Below are positions 35,900 through 44,961 of a stretch of DNA of 64,000 nucleotides, piece by piece. The translations under genes and the position numbers were made by a program. Numbering within the stretch: position 1 is the stretch's first letter; every line of letters starts with the position of its first letter. The notes under the pieces are model-generated. The model was not told the origin of the DNA and searched no databases. It saw nothing but the letters and a program-made list of their open reading frames with translations. The stretch is from assembly GCF_006636205.1 (NCBI RefSeq), contig NZ_VIGB01000003.1:6636501-6700500 (forward strand). Reading direction: 5' to 3'. The DNA is from Kitasatospora acidiphila. GTDB taxonomy: Bacteria; Actinomycetota; Actinomycetes; Streptomycetales; Streptomycetaceae.

Positions 35900-36049
35900 T
35901 GGGACTCCTTGGATGTATATCGATGGAAGCCTCTTGGGTGAGGCGTCCTGGGGATGCCCTCGCACCAGCGCGGGCACGGTATCGGCCGGGCCACGGGAGG
36001 CCCGAAGAAGGTCGGCCCCGACTGCTTCAGCCGGCTGTGCCCGGAGGCA

Positions 36050-37252
36050 TCACATGCTGACCGGCGCGTACTCACCGACGTAGGCGTCGCGCATGGTCAG
36101 CCGCACCTCGGTGAGCCGCGCCTTGACCTCACCGCTCGGGGTCTTCAGCGGAGTGGCGGCGCCCTCGGTGCGCAGCTCGGTGCCGGTGGGCTCCAGGCCC
36201 GACAGCTTGCCCGCGAGGCGCATGGATGTGTCCGCGTAGAGCGTCCCGCTCGGCGTGCACAGCTCGAAGTTGGTGTCGAGGTGCAGCTCCGAGGGGAACG
36301 CGACGCGGGTCAGGCTGTCCTCGCTGCCCGAGCCCAGCGTGCCGCCGGACGGTCGCGACCAGCTGACCCGCAGCATGACCCGGCCGCCCAGCTCCGCGCA
36401 CTGGCCCGTGACCGCCAGACGTGCCAACTGGGCCTTCACACCGGCGCCTTCGTCGTGCTTGTCAGGGCCGAACAGCAGGATCTCCGCTCCGGCAGCCAGG
36501 TTGTGGTCGCCCGCCAGGTCGACCCGCACGGTCTTGCCACCCACCTCCAGCTCCAGCGTGCCCTCCAGCGTGGTCTGCATGATCAAGGAGGGGTCGACCA
36601 TGATGGCCATGAAGGGACTCGCGCTCGCGGCGAAGAACAACTTCGGTGTGTCACCTGTGGGTTGGTTCTCGTCGTCGGCCGGGTACCAGGCTTCGGGCAG
36701 GGTGGTGGCGCGGAGCACGCCCGGCGCCGCCTGGACGTCGAGTGGTCCGTCACCGGCCGGGCTGCCGAGGTAGGGGACGGACGACGGCTGCAGGAACGGC
36801 GGCAGGCCGGAGAAGGTGCCGGACATGTCGATGGCGTTGCGATGGGCCAGCCGCAGCGTGCTGGTCTCCAGGATCCCGAACCGGCGGAGGGAGAGCTCCG
36901 CGGGGAAGTTCTTCCCGGGGGAGGCCTGCCTGATGCGGCCCGTGTTGGTCAGGAACGGGTTGGTCAGGACCTGGATGCGGTCGTTCAGCTCGTAGCTGTA
37001 GCCCTTGATGCCGACCTCGGGCGCGCTGATCAGCTCGAGGTCGAACTCGGCGTGCCCCTTGTCGTCGACGCGGTGCTCGAAGCCGGGCATGGGCCAGTGG
37101 TTCAACTGAGTGAATCCGGAGAGCGGGATCGTCTCCCGGCGCCCTGAGCTGAGGTCCTCGCCGAAGACGACCGTCGCGGCGGCGAGGACATGCGGGCGGT
37201 CGGGCTTCGGCCGGACATCCAGCGACTCGTACGTTTCGTTGCCACCGCTCAT
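36050..37252 (-). CDS. Protein of unknown function, partner of the LecB-like lectin
   Basis: 400 residues; ATG 37252 with GGAGG seven bases upstream. No signal peptide, no membrane segment. The sequence is beta-rich with few cysteines and Leu/Glu/Gly-rich strands (GFEHRVDDKGHAEFDLELIS, TLEGTLELEVGGKTVRVDLA, VMLRVSWSRPSGGTLGSGSE). I do not recognise a domain. It is 150 bases upstream of the lectin on the same strand and could be cotranscribed. Third positions are GC-rich like the core genes, so it is not obviously foreign. Confidence 0.7.
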   Translation of the reverse strand: MSGGNETYESLDVRPKPDRPHVLAAATVVFGEDLSSGRRETIPLSGFTQLNHWPMPGFEHRVDDKGHAEFDLELISAPEVGIKGYSYELNDRIQVLTNPFLTNTGRIRQASPGKNFPAELSLRRFGILETSTLRLAHRNAIDMSGTFSGLPPFLQPSSVPYLGSPAGDGPLDVQAAPGVLRATTLPEAWYPADDENQPTGDTPKLFFAASASPFMAIMVDPSLIMQTTLEGTLELEVGGKTVRVDLAGDHNLAAGAEILLFGPDKHDEGAGVKAQLARLAVTGQCAELGGRVMLRVSWSRPSGGTLGSGSEDSLTRVAFPSELHLDTNFELCTPSGTLYADTSMRLAGKLSGLEPTGTELRTEGAATPLKTPSGEVKARLTEVRLTMRDAYVGEYAPVSM

Positions 37253-37424
37253 TGCGGAACCTCCACCATCTGTACGGGCCAGCCGCGAACGAAGCGGGGT
37301 CACTGGCGCGCCTTTGGGTCCCAGCAAGGATCATGTGTTGCAGCCGCACGGCGCATGGACACGCCAGGCGAAACCACTCGATCGGGTGATCTTGGAGAGC
37401 TGGAGGTTCTGGTCTGACGATCCG

Positions 37425-38147
37425 TCAGGCAGCTGCTGCCGCCGGGATTCTCGCTTGGTCGTAGCGGGTCAGCAGCAGTCGGGCGACCTCGGGGGCGGCG
37501 CCCAGGACGGGCGCGAGCACGTCGGCCCCGGCCTCGGCGGCGGCTGCGGCTATGCGGTCCGGGAGCACACCCGGGGCGAGCAGGTACGGCGCGACGGCGG
37601 TGCGCTCCACGCCGCCCCGGGCGCGGAGTTCGGCGAGGGCGTCGGGCACCCGGGGGCCGTTCGCCGACGCGTACGCCACCGCCACCGCACCCCAGCCGTG
37701 GCGGCGCTGCCAGTCGGCGGCCAGCGCGCGGGTGGCGGCGTCGGCGGCCGGGTCGGAGGAGCCGGCGGCGGCCAACACCACGCCGGTGGCGGCCCGTCGG
37801 GCGAGGTCCAGTCCGGCCTGCGCCAACCGTCGCTCCAGCGCGGCCAGTAGCAGCGGAGAGGGCCCGAGGACATCGGCCACCGGCATCCCCGCCGCGCCCG
37901 CGGAGCGCAGCGCGGCGGGGATGTCGTGCTTGGCGTGGTAGGCGCGGTTGAGGAGCAGGGGGACTGCAACGGCCGAGCCGAGCCGCGCCACCACCTGCGA
38001 CAGGCGCGGCGCGCAGTGGTCCAGGTAGGCGGTGGCCACCTCCAGGCCGGGCCGCTGCGCCCGCACCTCGCTGACCAGGGCGTCGACCGTCGCCGCATGC
38101 CGGGGGTCGCGGCTGCCGTGGGCGATCAGGAGGAGCGAGGCGGACAT
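37425..38147 (-). CDS. Sirohydrochlorin chelatase (CbiX/SirB-like)
   Basis: 240 residues. It inserts ferrous iron (or cobalt) into sirohydrochlorin, the last step to siroheme, the cofactor of the sulfite reductase encoded at the head of this operon. The type II chelatase start MSASLLLIAHGSRDPRH supplies the metal-binding His; a second half-domain begins VVLAAAGSSDPAAD and ends LPDRIAAAAAEAGADVLAPV. The second domain lacks the His (AAGSSDP instead of AHGSRDP), so one active site per chain is expected. The ATG overlaps the ssuC stop (TGATG). Confidence 0.9.
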   Translation of the reverse strand: MSASLLLIAHGSRDPRHAATVDALVSEVRAQRPGLEVATAYLDHCAPRLSQVVARLGSAVAVPLLLNRAYHAKHDIPAALRSAGAAGMPVADVLGPSPLLLAALERRLAQAGLDLARRAATGVVLAAAGSSDPAADAATRALAADWQRRHGWGAVAVAYASANGPRVPDALAELRARGGVERTAVAPYLLAPGVLPDRIAAAAAEAGADVLAPVLGAAPEVARLLLTRYDQARIPAAAAA

Positions 38148-39031
38148 CAGCGCCCGCTCTGCAGCAGGCCGCGGCTGCGCAGCACGCGGTTCTCGATCGG
38201 TGTGAAGACCAGCAGATCGATCGCCACGCCGACGACCAGGATGAGGATGATGCCGAGCAGCACACCGGACATGTCGGAGGCGTCGCGCTGGTTCTCCAGG
38301 TAGCGGCCCAGGCCGATGCCGAGGTCGGGGGAGGAGGCGATCAGCTCGGCGGCCATCAGGGAGCGCCAGGAGAAGGCCCAGCCCTGCTTGAGGCCGGCCA
38401 GGTAGCCGGGCAGGGCGGCCGGCAGCAGCACGTGGCGGGCGCTGGTGAGGCCGCGGGCGCCCAGGGTGCGGCCGGCGCGCAGGAAGAGCGGCGGCACCTG
38501 GTCGATGCCGGAGATCAGGCCGTTGGCGATGGACGGGACGGCGCCGAGCAGGATGACGGCGTACATGGCCTGGTCGTTGATGCCGAGCCAGATGACGGCG
38601 GCCGGCACCCAGGCGACCGACGGCAGCGACTGCAAGCCGGAGAGCACCGGGCCGACGGCGGCGCGCACGAACTTCACCCGGGCGACGATCAGGCCGATCG
38701 GAGTGCCGATGACGACGGCTGCCAGGAACCCGGAGATGCCCCGCCACAGGCTGGTCCAGATGATCGAGAAGAGTGTTCCCTGGTACCAGAGGTCGGTCAG
38801 GGAGTGCCAGACGTCCAGCGGGCTGGGCAGCTTGTAGGCCGGGGTGACGTGCAGGCTGTAGACGAGCTGCCACACCGCCAGTACCAGCAGCACGCCCAGC
38901 AGCGGCGGCAGCACCTTCTCGCGCAGCGCCTGGGTGAGCGGCACGCGCTGGGTGGTGACGGTCTCCAGGGCGTCCAGGCCCTGCAGTTCGTCGTCCACGC
39001 GGGTGGTGGGGGTGGTGTCAGTGCTGGACAT
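38147..39031 (-). CDS. ssuC: Alkanesulfonate ABC transporter permease
   Basis: 294 residues, six membrane helices, with the permease EAA-type loop AGRTLGARGLTSARHVLLPA. It belongs to the SsuC/TauC/NrtB group that imports sulfonates, taurine or nitrate; its place in a sulfur operon favours sulfonate or sulfate esters. ATG 39031 lies inside the end of ssuB (14-base overlap). The cytoplasmic N-terminus of about 50 residues is longer than in enteric SsuC. Confidence 0.88.
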   Translation of the reverse strand: MSSTDTTPTTRVDDELQGLDALETVTTQRVPLTQALREKVLPPLLGVLLVLAVWQLVYSLHVTPAYKLPSPLDVWHSLTDLWYQGTLFSIIWTSLWRGISGFLAAVVIGTPIGLIVARVKFVRAAVGPVLSGLQSLPSVAWVPAAVIWLGINDQAMYAVILLGAVPSIANGLISGIDQVPPLFLRAGRTLGARGLTSARHVLLPAALPGYLAGLKQGWAFSWRSLMAAELIASSPDLGIGLGRYLENQRDASDMSGVLLGIILILVVGVAIDLLVFTPIENRVLRSRGLLQSGR

Positions 39032-39797
39032 GGCGGCGGATCTCCCCACGCAGGTGCTCGGTGATCTCGACGGACAGGTCCGCGACGGCGGCGCTCTCGA
39101 TCCGGCGCGGCTGCGGCAGGTCGATCCGCCACTCGCGGGCGATCCGGCCGGGGCGGGAGGAGAGCAGTACGACGCGCTGGGCGAGCCGGACGGCCTCGCG
39201 GACGTTGTGGGTGACGAACAGGACGGTCAACTGCCGTTCCTGCCAGATCCGGACGAGCTCCTCGTGCAGCAGGTCGCGGGTGATGGCGTCCAGCGCGGCG
39301 AACGGCTCGTCCATCAGCAGCACTTGGCTGCCCTGCGCCAACGCCCGGGCCAGCGCGACCCGTTGGCGCATGCCGCCGGAGAGCTCGTGGACCCGCTTGC
39401 GGTGCGCGCCGCCCAGGCGGACCAGCTCGAGCAGGCGTTCGGCCTCGGCCTTGCGCTGGTCGCGCGGGGTGCCGTTGAGGCGCAGCGCGAGCTCGATGTT
39501 GCGGCCGGCGGTCAACCAGGGGAACAGCGCGTGGTCCTGGAACATCAGGGCGGGCCGGCCGGCCGGGACCTCGATGCTGCCGCTGCTGGGCCGGTCGAGT
39601 CCGGCGACCAGGTTGAGCAGTGTGGACTTGCCGCAGCCGGAGGCGCCGAGCAGGCAGAGGAACTCGCCCGGCGCGGCGGTGAGGTTGATGTCGTCCAGGA
39701 CGGGCGTGGTGCCGTAGGTCTTGTGCACGCCGGCCAGGCGCACGGCGGTGTCGGCAGTGGTGACGGTGGCGTCGGGAGTGGTCAGTGCCGTGCTCAT
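39018..39797 (-). CDS. ssuB: Alkanesulfonate ABC transporter ATP-binding protein
   Basis: 259 residues with Walker A GASGCGKST, Q-loop MFQDHALFPW, signature LSGGMRQRVALARAL, Walker B VLLMDEPFAALD and switch His in VTHNVREAV. ATG 39797 has AGGAGG eight bases upstream. It energises SsuC. The 147-base gap to ssuA upstream holds no obvious terminator, so ssuABC should be one transcript. Confidence 0.9.
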   Translation of the reverse strand: MSTALTTPDATVTTADTAVRLAGVHKTYGTTPVLDDINLTAAPGEFLCLLGASGCGKSTLLNLVAGLDRPSSGSIEVPAGRPALMFQDHALFPWLTAGRNIELALRLNGTPRDQRKAEAERLLELVRLGGAHRKRVHELSGGMRQRVALARALAQGSQVLLMDEPFAALDAITRDLLHEELVRIWQERQLTVLFVTHNVREAVRLAQRVVLLSSRPGRIAREWRIDLPQPRRIESAAVADLSVEITEHLRGEIRRHVQH

Positions 39798-39944
39798 CGC
39801 GGGCACCTCCTGGCGTGTGGATGGCGAGCGGGAAGCTGTGCGGGGCCGGAGTCCGGCCCCCGCCCGGCCCCTGTCAGCAGTGGGGGCATCGACGCGGGGC
39901 GGGGCGGGGGACGGACGCCGGAGCTACCGGTGCGGTGCGGTCGG

Positions 39945-41093
39945 CTAGTTGGTGCCGAGGCCGGCGTCGGCGACGGCGGGCCTGCCCGCTTCCTTGAGCA
40001 CCTTGTCGAGCAGCGTCAAGTCGTAGATCCCGGCGATGTTCGGCTTCTTCAACAGGCCTGCGGTGACGGCGTGGTCGGCTTCGGCCTGCAGGGTCGAGGC
40101 CAGCGGGTCGTCGGTGAAGTCGATGCTCTGGAAAGCCGGGGCCAGGATCGCGGCCGGCAGGGCGTTGCCGCCGGCCGTCTTGATCGCGTCATTGGCGTCC
40201 TGCTCGGCCTTGGCCGGGTTCTGCTTGATGAAGGCGTTGGCCTTCACCGAGCCGCGCAGCACCGCCTCGACCACGTCGGGGTGCGCCTTGAGGAACTTCT
40301 GCGACACGATGATGTTGGTGATCACGAACTGCCGGTCAGGCCACAGGTCCTTCTCGTCGAGCAGGACCTTCGCTCCCTTGGCGACCAGGGTGGAGGCGGT
40401 CGGCTCGGGCACCCAGGCGCCGTCGATGGAGCCCGAGCTGTAGGCGTCGGGGGTGACCTTGTTGTCGGTGCGGACCACCGAGACGTCACCGGCGCCGGAC
40501 TGGGCGTCCTCCTTGAAGCCCTTGGTGGCCAGGTAGTCGAGCAGCGCCACGTCCTGGGTGTTGCCCAGCTGCGGGGTGGCGATCTTCTTGCCCTTGAGGT
40601 CGTCCAGCGACTTCACCTTGGCGGGGTTGACGACCAGTTCGACGCCGCCGGAGGCCGAGCCGCCGATGATCCGCAGGTTGGCACCACCGGACTGGGTGTA
40701 GCCGTTGATCGCCGGAGACGGGCCGATCCAACCGATGTCGATCGAACCGGCGTTGAGCGCCTCGATCTCGGACGGGCCGGCGTTGAAGACCTGCGTCTTG
40801 ATCCCGGTGCCGCCCAACTCCTTCTGGAACAGGCCCTCTTGCAGGCCGACCAGCGCGGTGCCATGGGTCAGGTTGGCGAAGTAGCCGATCTTCACCGTGT
40901 CGGCCGACAGCTTGGCGCCCGAGGCCGCGGCGGCCGGGGCGGCGTCGTTCTTGGGCGCCTTGGAGCCGTAGCTGCACGCGGTCAGCAGGCTGACGGCGGT
41001 CAGGCCGGCCAGGGCGGCGGGCAGTGCGCGTCTGGCGCGGCCGACGCCCAGGCGGGGCCGGGTATGCGTCGTATGCGTCGGGGAGGAGGCCAC
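39945..41093 (-). CDS. ssuA: Sulfonate ABC transporter substrate-binding lipoprotein
   Basis: 382 residues. A long N-region precedes a lipobox LLTACSYG (near residue 40). The mature protein is of the NMT1/SsuA periplasmic-binding type: VKIGYFANLTHGTALVGLQE, GPSEIEALNAGSIDIGWIGP, KKIATPQLGNTQDVALLDYL and DGAWVPEPTAS. It captures sulfonates for SsuBC. GTG 41093 has GAAGGA eight bases upstream. The gene lies 107 bases after the small ORF that follows cysN. Confidence 0.9.
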   Translation of the reverse strand: MASSPTHTTHTRPRLGVGRARRALPAALAGLTAVSLLTACSYGSKAPKNDAAPAAAASGAKLSADTVKIGYFANLTHGTALVGLQEGLFQKELGGTGIKTQVFNAGPSEIEALNAGSIDIGWIGPSPAINGYTQSGGANLRIIGGSASGGVELVVNPAKVKSLDDLKGKKIATPQLGNTQDVALLDYLATKGFKEDAQSGAGDVSVVRTDNKVTPDAYSSGSIDGAWVPEPTASTLVAKGAKVLLDEKDLWPDRQFVITNIIVSQKFLKAHPDVVEAVLRGSVKANAFIKQNPAKAEQDANDAIKTAGGNALPAAILAPAFQSIDFTDDPLASTLQAEADHAVTAGLLKKPNIAGIYDLTLLDKVLKEAGRPAVADAGLGTN

Positions 41094-41199
41094 AGGAGGA
41101 GTCCTTCGCTGGAAAAGGGATGAGGGCGGTGGTGCCAGGCACGCCGGATGTCGTCCGTCTGGTGCTCACGGAACAGTCAGGTGCTCCGGTGACGGGGTG

Positions 41200-41313
41200 T
41201 CAGCGACCCCGTCCGGACCCACATCGGCCGATGCCGCCCTGCCCGCTGCCGCGGACACCGCTGCCGATGCGGCCGCCCTCCTTGTCCATGCGCGAGAACG
41301 CCTCGCCGGACAT
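41200..41313 (-). CDS. 37-codon ORF translationally coupled to cysN
   Basis: The ATG (41313) overlaps the cysN stop (TGATG). The product begins MSGEAFSRMDKEGGRIGSGV and is Gly/Arg-rich with one Cys (GRCGSGRGR). A coupled start inside a sulfur operon argues for translation, but composition is simple and I know no homologue. It could equally be untranslated spacer. Confidence 0.35.
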   Translation of the reverse strand: MSGEAFSRMDKEGGRIGSGVRGSGQGGIGRCGSGRGR

Positions 41314-42635
41314 CAGACCCAGTCCTCCTCTTGCGCTGCCGGGGCGGTGAGGGCGCCGTCGAAGGCTTCGCCCACCATGCCCGCGGTGAGGGTGCTGCCG
41401 TCGGCCGGATCGATCAGCAGGAACGAGCCGGTGCGGCGGTTGTCGGCGTACGCGTCCAGGGCCAGCGGCTCGGCGGTGCGAAGCGTGATGCGGCCGATCT
41501 CGTTGACGTTCAACTCGGTTGCGCCCGTGTGCTGTTCGAGTGTGTCGATGTCCAGCTGGTAGGCGACGTCCTTCACCAGGGCGCGCACCGTGCGGGTGGT
41601 GTGCTTCAGCAGCACCTTGTCGCCGGCCTTGAGCGCGCGCTCGTTCAGGTGGCAGACGGTGGCCTCGATGTCCTTGGTGGGCACCGGAGTCGGGCCCGCC
41701 GCGATCAGGTCGCCGCGCGAGATGTCGATGTCGTCGGTGAGGCGCACGGTGATCGACTGCGGGGCCCAGGCGATGTCGGTCTCCACGCCCAGCACGTCGA
41801 TGCCGGCCACGGTGGTGGTGTGCCCGGAGGGGAGCACCGTCACGGGGTCGCCGGTGCGCAGCACGCCGGACGCCAACTGGCCTGCGTAGCCGCGGTAGTC
41901 GGGGTGCTCGGCGGTCTGCGGGCGGATGACGTACTGCACGGGGAAGCGGGCGGGCTCGTCGCTGGGGTCGCTGCCGACCGGAACGGTCTCCAGGTGCTCC
42001 AGCAGGGTCGGGCCCGGGTACCAGTCCATGTGCGCGGACGGCTCGACCACGTTGTCCCCGGCCAGCGCCGAGATGGGGATCGCGATGATGTCGGTGACGC
42101 CCAGGGAGGCCGCGTAGCCGGTGAACTCGTCGGCGATGCGCGCGAAGACGTCCTCGGCGTAGTCGACCAGGTCCATCTTGTTGACCGCGAGCACGACGTG
42201 CGGGACACGCAGCAGGGCGGCGACGGCGGCATGGCGGCGGGTCTGCTCGACGACGCCGTTGCGGGCGTCGACCAGGACGACGGCGAGCTCGGCGGTGGAG
42301 GCGCCGGTGACCATGTTGCGGGTGTACTGCACGTGGCCGGGAGTGTCGGCGAGGATGAACCGGCGCCGGGTGGTGGCGAAGTAGCGGTAGGCGACGTCGA
42401 TGGTGATGCCCTGCTCGCGCTCCGCCCGCAGTCCGTCGGTGAGCAGGGCGAGGTCGGGGGCGTCCTGGCCACGGCGGCGGGAGGCGTGCTCGACGGCCTC
42501 CAACTGGTCGGCCAGCACCGACTTGGAGTCGTGGAGCAGGCGGCCGACCAGGGTGGACTTGCCGTCGTCGACGGAGCCGGCGGTGGCGAAGCGCAGCAGC
42601 GAAGTGGCCGTCAGCTCGTGGGTGGTGGTGGTCAT
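41313..42635 (-). CDS. cysN: Sulfate adenylyltransferase subunit 1 (GTPase)
   Basis: 440 residues. EF-Tu-like GTPase that drives adenosine 5'-phosphosulfate (APS) formation by CysD. G1 is AGSVDDGKST, G2 is in REQGITIDVAYRYF, G3 is DTPGHVQYTRNM and G4 is NKMDLVDY; domains II and III follow. The 440-residue length fits a stand-alone CysN without a fused APS kinase. ATG 42635 follows the cysD stop by two bases, so translation is coupled. Confidence 0.96.
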   Translation of the reverse strand: MTTTTHELTATSLLRFATAGSVDDGKSTLVGRLLHDSKSVLADQLEAVEHASRRRGQDAPDLALLTDGLRAEREQGITIDVAYRYFATTRRRFILADTPGHVQYTRNMVTGASTAELAVVLVDARNGVVEQTRRHAAVAALLRVPHVVLAVNKMDLVDYAEDVFARIADEFTGYAASLGVTDIIAIPISALAGDNVVEPSAHMDWYPGPTLLEHLETVPVGSDPSDEPARFPVQYVIRPQTAEHPDYRGYAGQLASGVLRTGDPVTVLPSGHTTTVAGIDVLGVETDIAWAPQSITVRLTDDIDISRGDLIAAGPTPVPTKDIEATVCHLNERALKAGDKVLLKHTTRTVRALVKDVAYQLDIDTLEQHTGATELNVNEIGRITLRTAEPLALDAYADNRRTGSFLLIDPADGSTLTAGMVGEAFDGALTAPAAQEEDWV

Positions 42636-42637
42636 GG

Positions 42638-43576
42638 TTAGAAGTACCCCTCGCGCTTGCGGTCTTCCATGGCGGCCTCGGAGAGCTTGTCGTCGGCCCT
42701 GGTGGCGCCGCGTTCGGTGAGGCGGGAGGCGGCGATCTCCGCGATCACCTGGGCGATGGTGGCGGCGTCGGAGTCGACGGCGCCGGTGCAGGACATGTCG
42801 CCGACCGTGCGGTAGCGGATCAGGCGCCGCTCGACGGTCTCGCCCTCGCGCGGGCCGCCCCAGTCACCGGCGGTCAGCCACATGCCGTCGCGCTTGAAGA
42901 CGTCGCGCTGGTGGGCGTAGTAGATCTCGGGCAGGTCGATGTTCTCGCGCTCGATGTACTGCCAGACGTCCAGCTCGGTCCAGTTGGAGAGCGGGAAGAC
43001 GCGCACGTGCTCGCCGGGGGCGTGGCGGCCGTTGTAGAGCGCCCACAGTTCGGGGCGTTGGCGGCGCGGGTCCCACGCCCCGAACTCGTCGCGCAGGGAG
43101 AAGACGCGCTCCTTGGCGCGGGCCTTCTCCTCGTCGCGGCGGCCGCCGCCGAAGACGGCGTCGAACTTGTTGGAGTCGATCGCGTCCAGCAGCGGCACGG
43201 TCTGCAGCGGGTTGCGGGTGCCGTCCGGGCGCTCACGCAGCCGGCCCTCGTCGATGAACTGCTGGACGGAGGCGACGTGCAGACGCAGGTTGTGCTCGGC
43301 CGCCACGCGGTCGCGGTAGGCGATGACCTCGGGGAAGTTGTGCCCGGTGTCCACGTGCAGCAGCGAGAAGGGGATGGCCGCCGGCGCGAACGCCTTGAGC
43401 GCCAGGTGCAGCATCACGATCGAGTCCTTGCCGCCGGAGAACAGGATCACCGGCCGCTCGAACTCACCCGCCACCTCACGGAAGATGTGCACCGCCTCCG
43501 CCTCCAGGGCGTCCAGGTGCGAGAGGGCGAAAGGACTGTCGCTGTGCTCGATCGGCTGTGTGGTCGCGGTCGTCAC
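42638..43576 (-). CDS. cysD: Sulfate adenylyltransferase subunit 2
   Basis: 312 residues, PP-loop ATP pyrophosphatase fold: VILFSGGKDSIVMLHLALKA, LLHVDTGHNFPEV, FDAVFGGGRRDEEKARAKER, RVFPLSNWTELDVWQYI. It catalyses ATP + sulfate to APS and diphosphate with CysN. GTG 43576 overlaps the cysC stop by four bases (GTGA). Ends MEDRKREGYF, the standard C-terminus. Confidence 0.96.
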   Translation of the reverse strand: MTTATTQPIEHSDSPFALSHLDALEAEAVHIFREVAGEFERPVILFSGGKDSIVMLHLALKAFAPAAIPFSLLHVDTGHNFPEVIAYRDRVAAEHNLRLHVASVQQFIDEGRLRERPDGTRNPLQTVPLLDAIDSNKFDAVFGGGRRDEEKARAKERVFSLRDEFGAWDPRRQRPELWALYNGRHAPGEHVRVFPLSNWTELDVWQYIERENIDLPEIYYAHQRDVFKRDGMWLTAGDWGGPREGETVERRLIRYRTVGDMSCTGAVDSDAATIAQVIAEIAASRLTERGATRADDKLSEAAMEDRKREGYF

Positions 43577-44163
43577 GCGAGGCCCCTCTCGGTCAGGAAG
43601 GCGTGCAGCTCGGCGGCGGACTCGGCCACCGAGCGGCCCTGGGTCCGCAGGCGCAACTCCGGCTGCTCCGGCGCCTCGTAAGGGTCGTCGACTCCGGTCA
43701 GGCCGGAGATCTCGCCTGCCGCCTGCTTGGCGTACAGGCCCTTGACGTCGCGCTCGGAGCAGAGCCCGACGGGAGTGGCGACGTGGATCTCCAGGAACTC
43801 GGCGCCCTGCTCCGCGTGCCGGGCCCGCACCGCGGCCCGGGAGCGGGCGTAGGGCGCGATCACCGGGGCGAGCACCTTGACGCCGTTGCGGGCCAACTTC
43901 TCGGCCACGAACCCGATCCGGGTCACGTTGGTGTGCCGGTCCTCCTCGGAGAAGCCCAGGCCCTTGGAGAGGAACTCGCGGATCTCGTCCCCGTCGAGCA
44001 CCTCCACCCGGTGGCCCTCGGCGCGCAGCCGCTCGGCCAGCGCGAAGGCCAGGGTGGTCTTGCCGGCGCTCGGCAGCCCGGTCAGCCACACCGTGGCGCC
44101 GCGCTCACACGGAGCGGCCGAACGGGCCGCCTCCGCGGCGGCCAGGGTGTCGGCTGTGGTCAC
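43573..44163 (-). CDS. cysC: Adenylylsulfate (APS) kinase
   Basis: 196 residues. Walker A GLPSAGKTTLA, the APS-binding DGDEIREFLSKGLGFSEEDR, and the lid LYAKQAAGEISGLTGVDDPY. It makes PAPS from APS. GTG 44163 is chosen because AGGAG lies five bases upstream; the GTG at 44169 would overlap that site. With an APS-type CysH in the same operon, CysC is not needed for assimilation, so PAPS is probably for sulfotransfer or cysteine-independent uses (inference). Confidence 0.94.
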   Translation of the reverse strand: MTTADTLAAAEAARSAAPCERGATVWLTGLPSAGKTTLAFALAERLRAEGHRVEVLDGDEIREFLSKGLGFSEEDRHTNVTRIGFVAEKLARNGVKVLAPVIAPYARSRAAVRARHAEQGAEFLEIHVATPVGLCSERDVKGLYAKQAAGEISGLTGVDDPYEAPEQPELRLRTQGRSVAESAAELHAFLTERGLA

Positions 44164-44271
44164 TTTCACTCCTAAATTAAGTAACGGAAAGAAAGAAAGG
44201 CGCAGATCAGTACGGGTGAACGGATGGTGTCGGCCGATCGACCACCATCAGAGACGGCAGTCCATCCACCA

Positions 44272-44961
44272 TCAAAGATGGATGCCGCACTCCTGCTTGC
44301 CCGACCCCGCCCAGCGCCCGGCGCGGCCCTCCTCGCCCTCGCCCGGCATGCGGGTGCAGGAGAGCGGCGAGCAGCCCACCGAGGTGTAGCCCTCCCACAG
44401 CAGCGGGTTGAGCAGCACGCCGTGCTCCTGGACGTAGGCGTCCACGTCCGCCTGGGTCCAGCGGGCGATCGGCGCGATCTTCACCTTGCGCCGCTTGGCG
44501 TCCCAGGCCACCACCGGGGTGTTGGCCCGGGTCGGCGACTCGTCGCGGCGCAGGCCGGTGGCCCAGGCGTCGTAGGCCGTCAGCCCGCGCTGCAGCGGCT
44601 CGACCTTGCGCAGCGAGCAGCACAGGTCCGGGTCGCGGTCGTGCAGGGCGGGGCCGTACTCGGCGTCCTGCTCGGCCACGGTCTGGCGCGGCGTCAGGGT
44701 GATCACGTTGACCGGCATGGTCGCCGCGACCGCGTCCCGGGTGCCGATGGTCTCCGGGAAGTGGTAGCCGGTGTCCAGGAAGACCACGTCGATCCCGGGC
44801 GCTGCGGTGGACGCCAGGTGGGCCACCACCGCGTCCTCCATCGAGGAGGTCACGCACAGCTTGCTGCCGAAGGTGTCGGCGGCCCAGCGCATGATCTCCT
44901 GCGCCGAGGCGTCCTCCAGCTCGCGGCCGGCCGCGGTGGCCAGCTTCTCCAGGTCAGTCAT
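44272..44961 (-). CDS. cysH: Adenylyl-sulfate reductase (APS reductase type CysH)
   Basis: 229 residues. Four cysteines in CCSLRKVEPL and SVGCSPLSCTR bind the [4Fe-4S] cluster that marks APS-specific reductases, and the C-terminal KQECGIHL holds the catalytic Cys. It reduces APS to sulfite with thioredoxin. ATG 44961 lies within the end of the zinc-ribbon gene. The 108 bases to cysC contain a short direct repeat (CCACCATCA-AGA-GG) but no terminator. Confidence 0.95.
   Translation of the reverse strand: MTDLEKLATAAGRELEDASAQEIMRWAADTFGSKLCVTSSMEDAVVAHLASTAAPGIDVVFLDTGYHFPETIGTRDAVAATMPVNVITLTPRQTVAEQDAEYGPALHDRDPDLCCSLRKVEPLQRGLTAYDAWATGLRRDESPTRANTPVVAWDAKRRKVKIAPIARWTQADVDAYVQEHGVLLNPLLWEGYTSVGCSPLSCTRMPGEGEEGRAGRWAGSGKQECGIHL

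Noticed and set aside
26779..37252. The island as a complete, known phage-defence system
   Set aside because: The STAND ATPase has no recognised effector and its neighbours are remnants, IS elements and unrelated genes; a defence role remains only a hypothesis.
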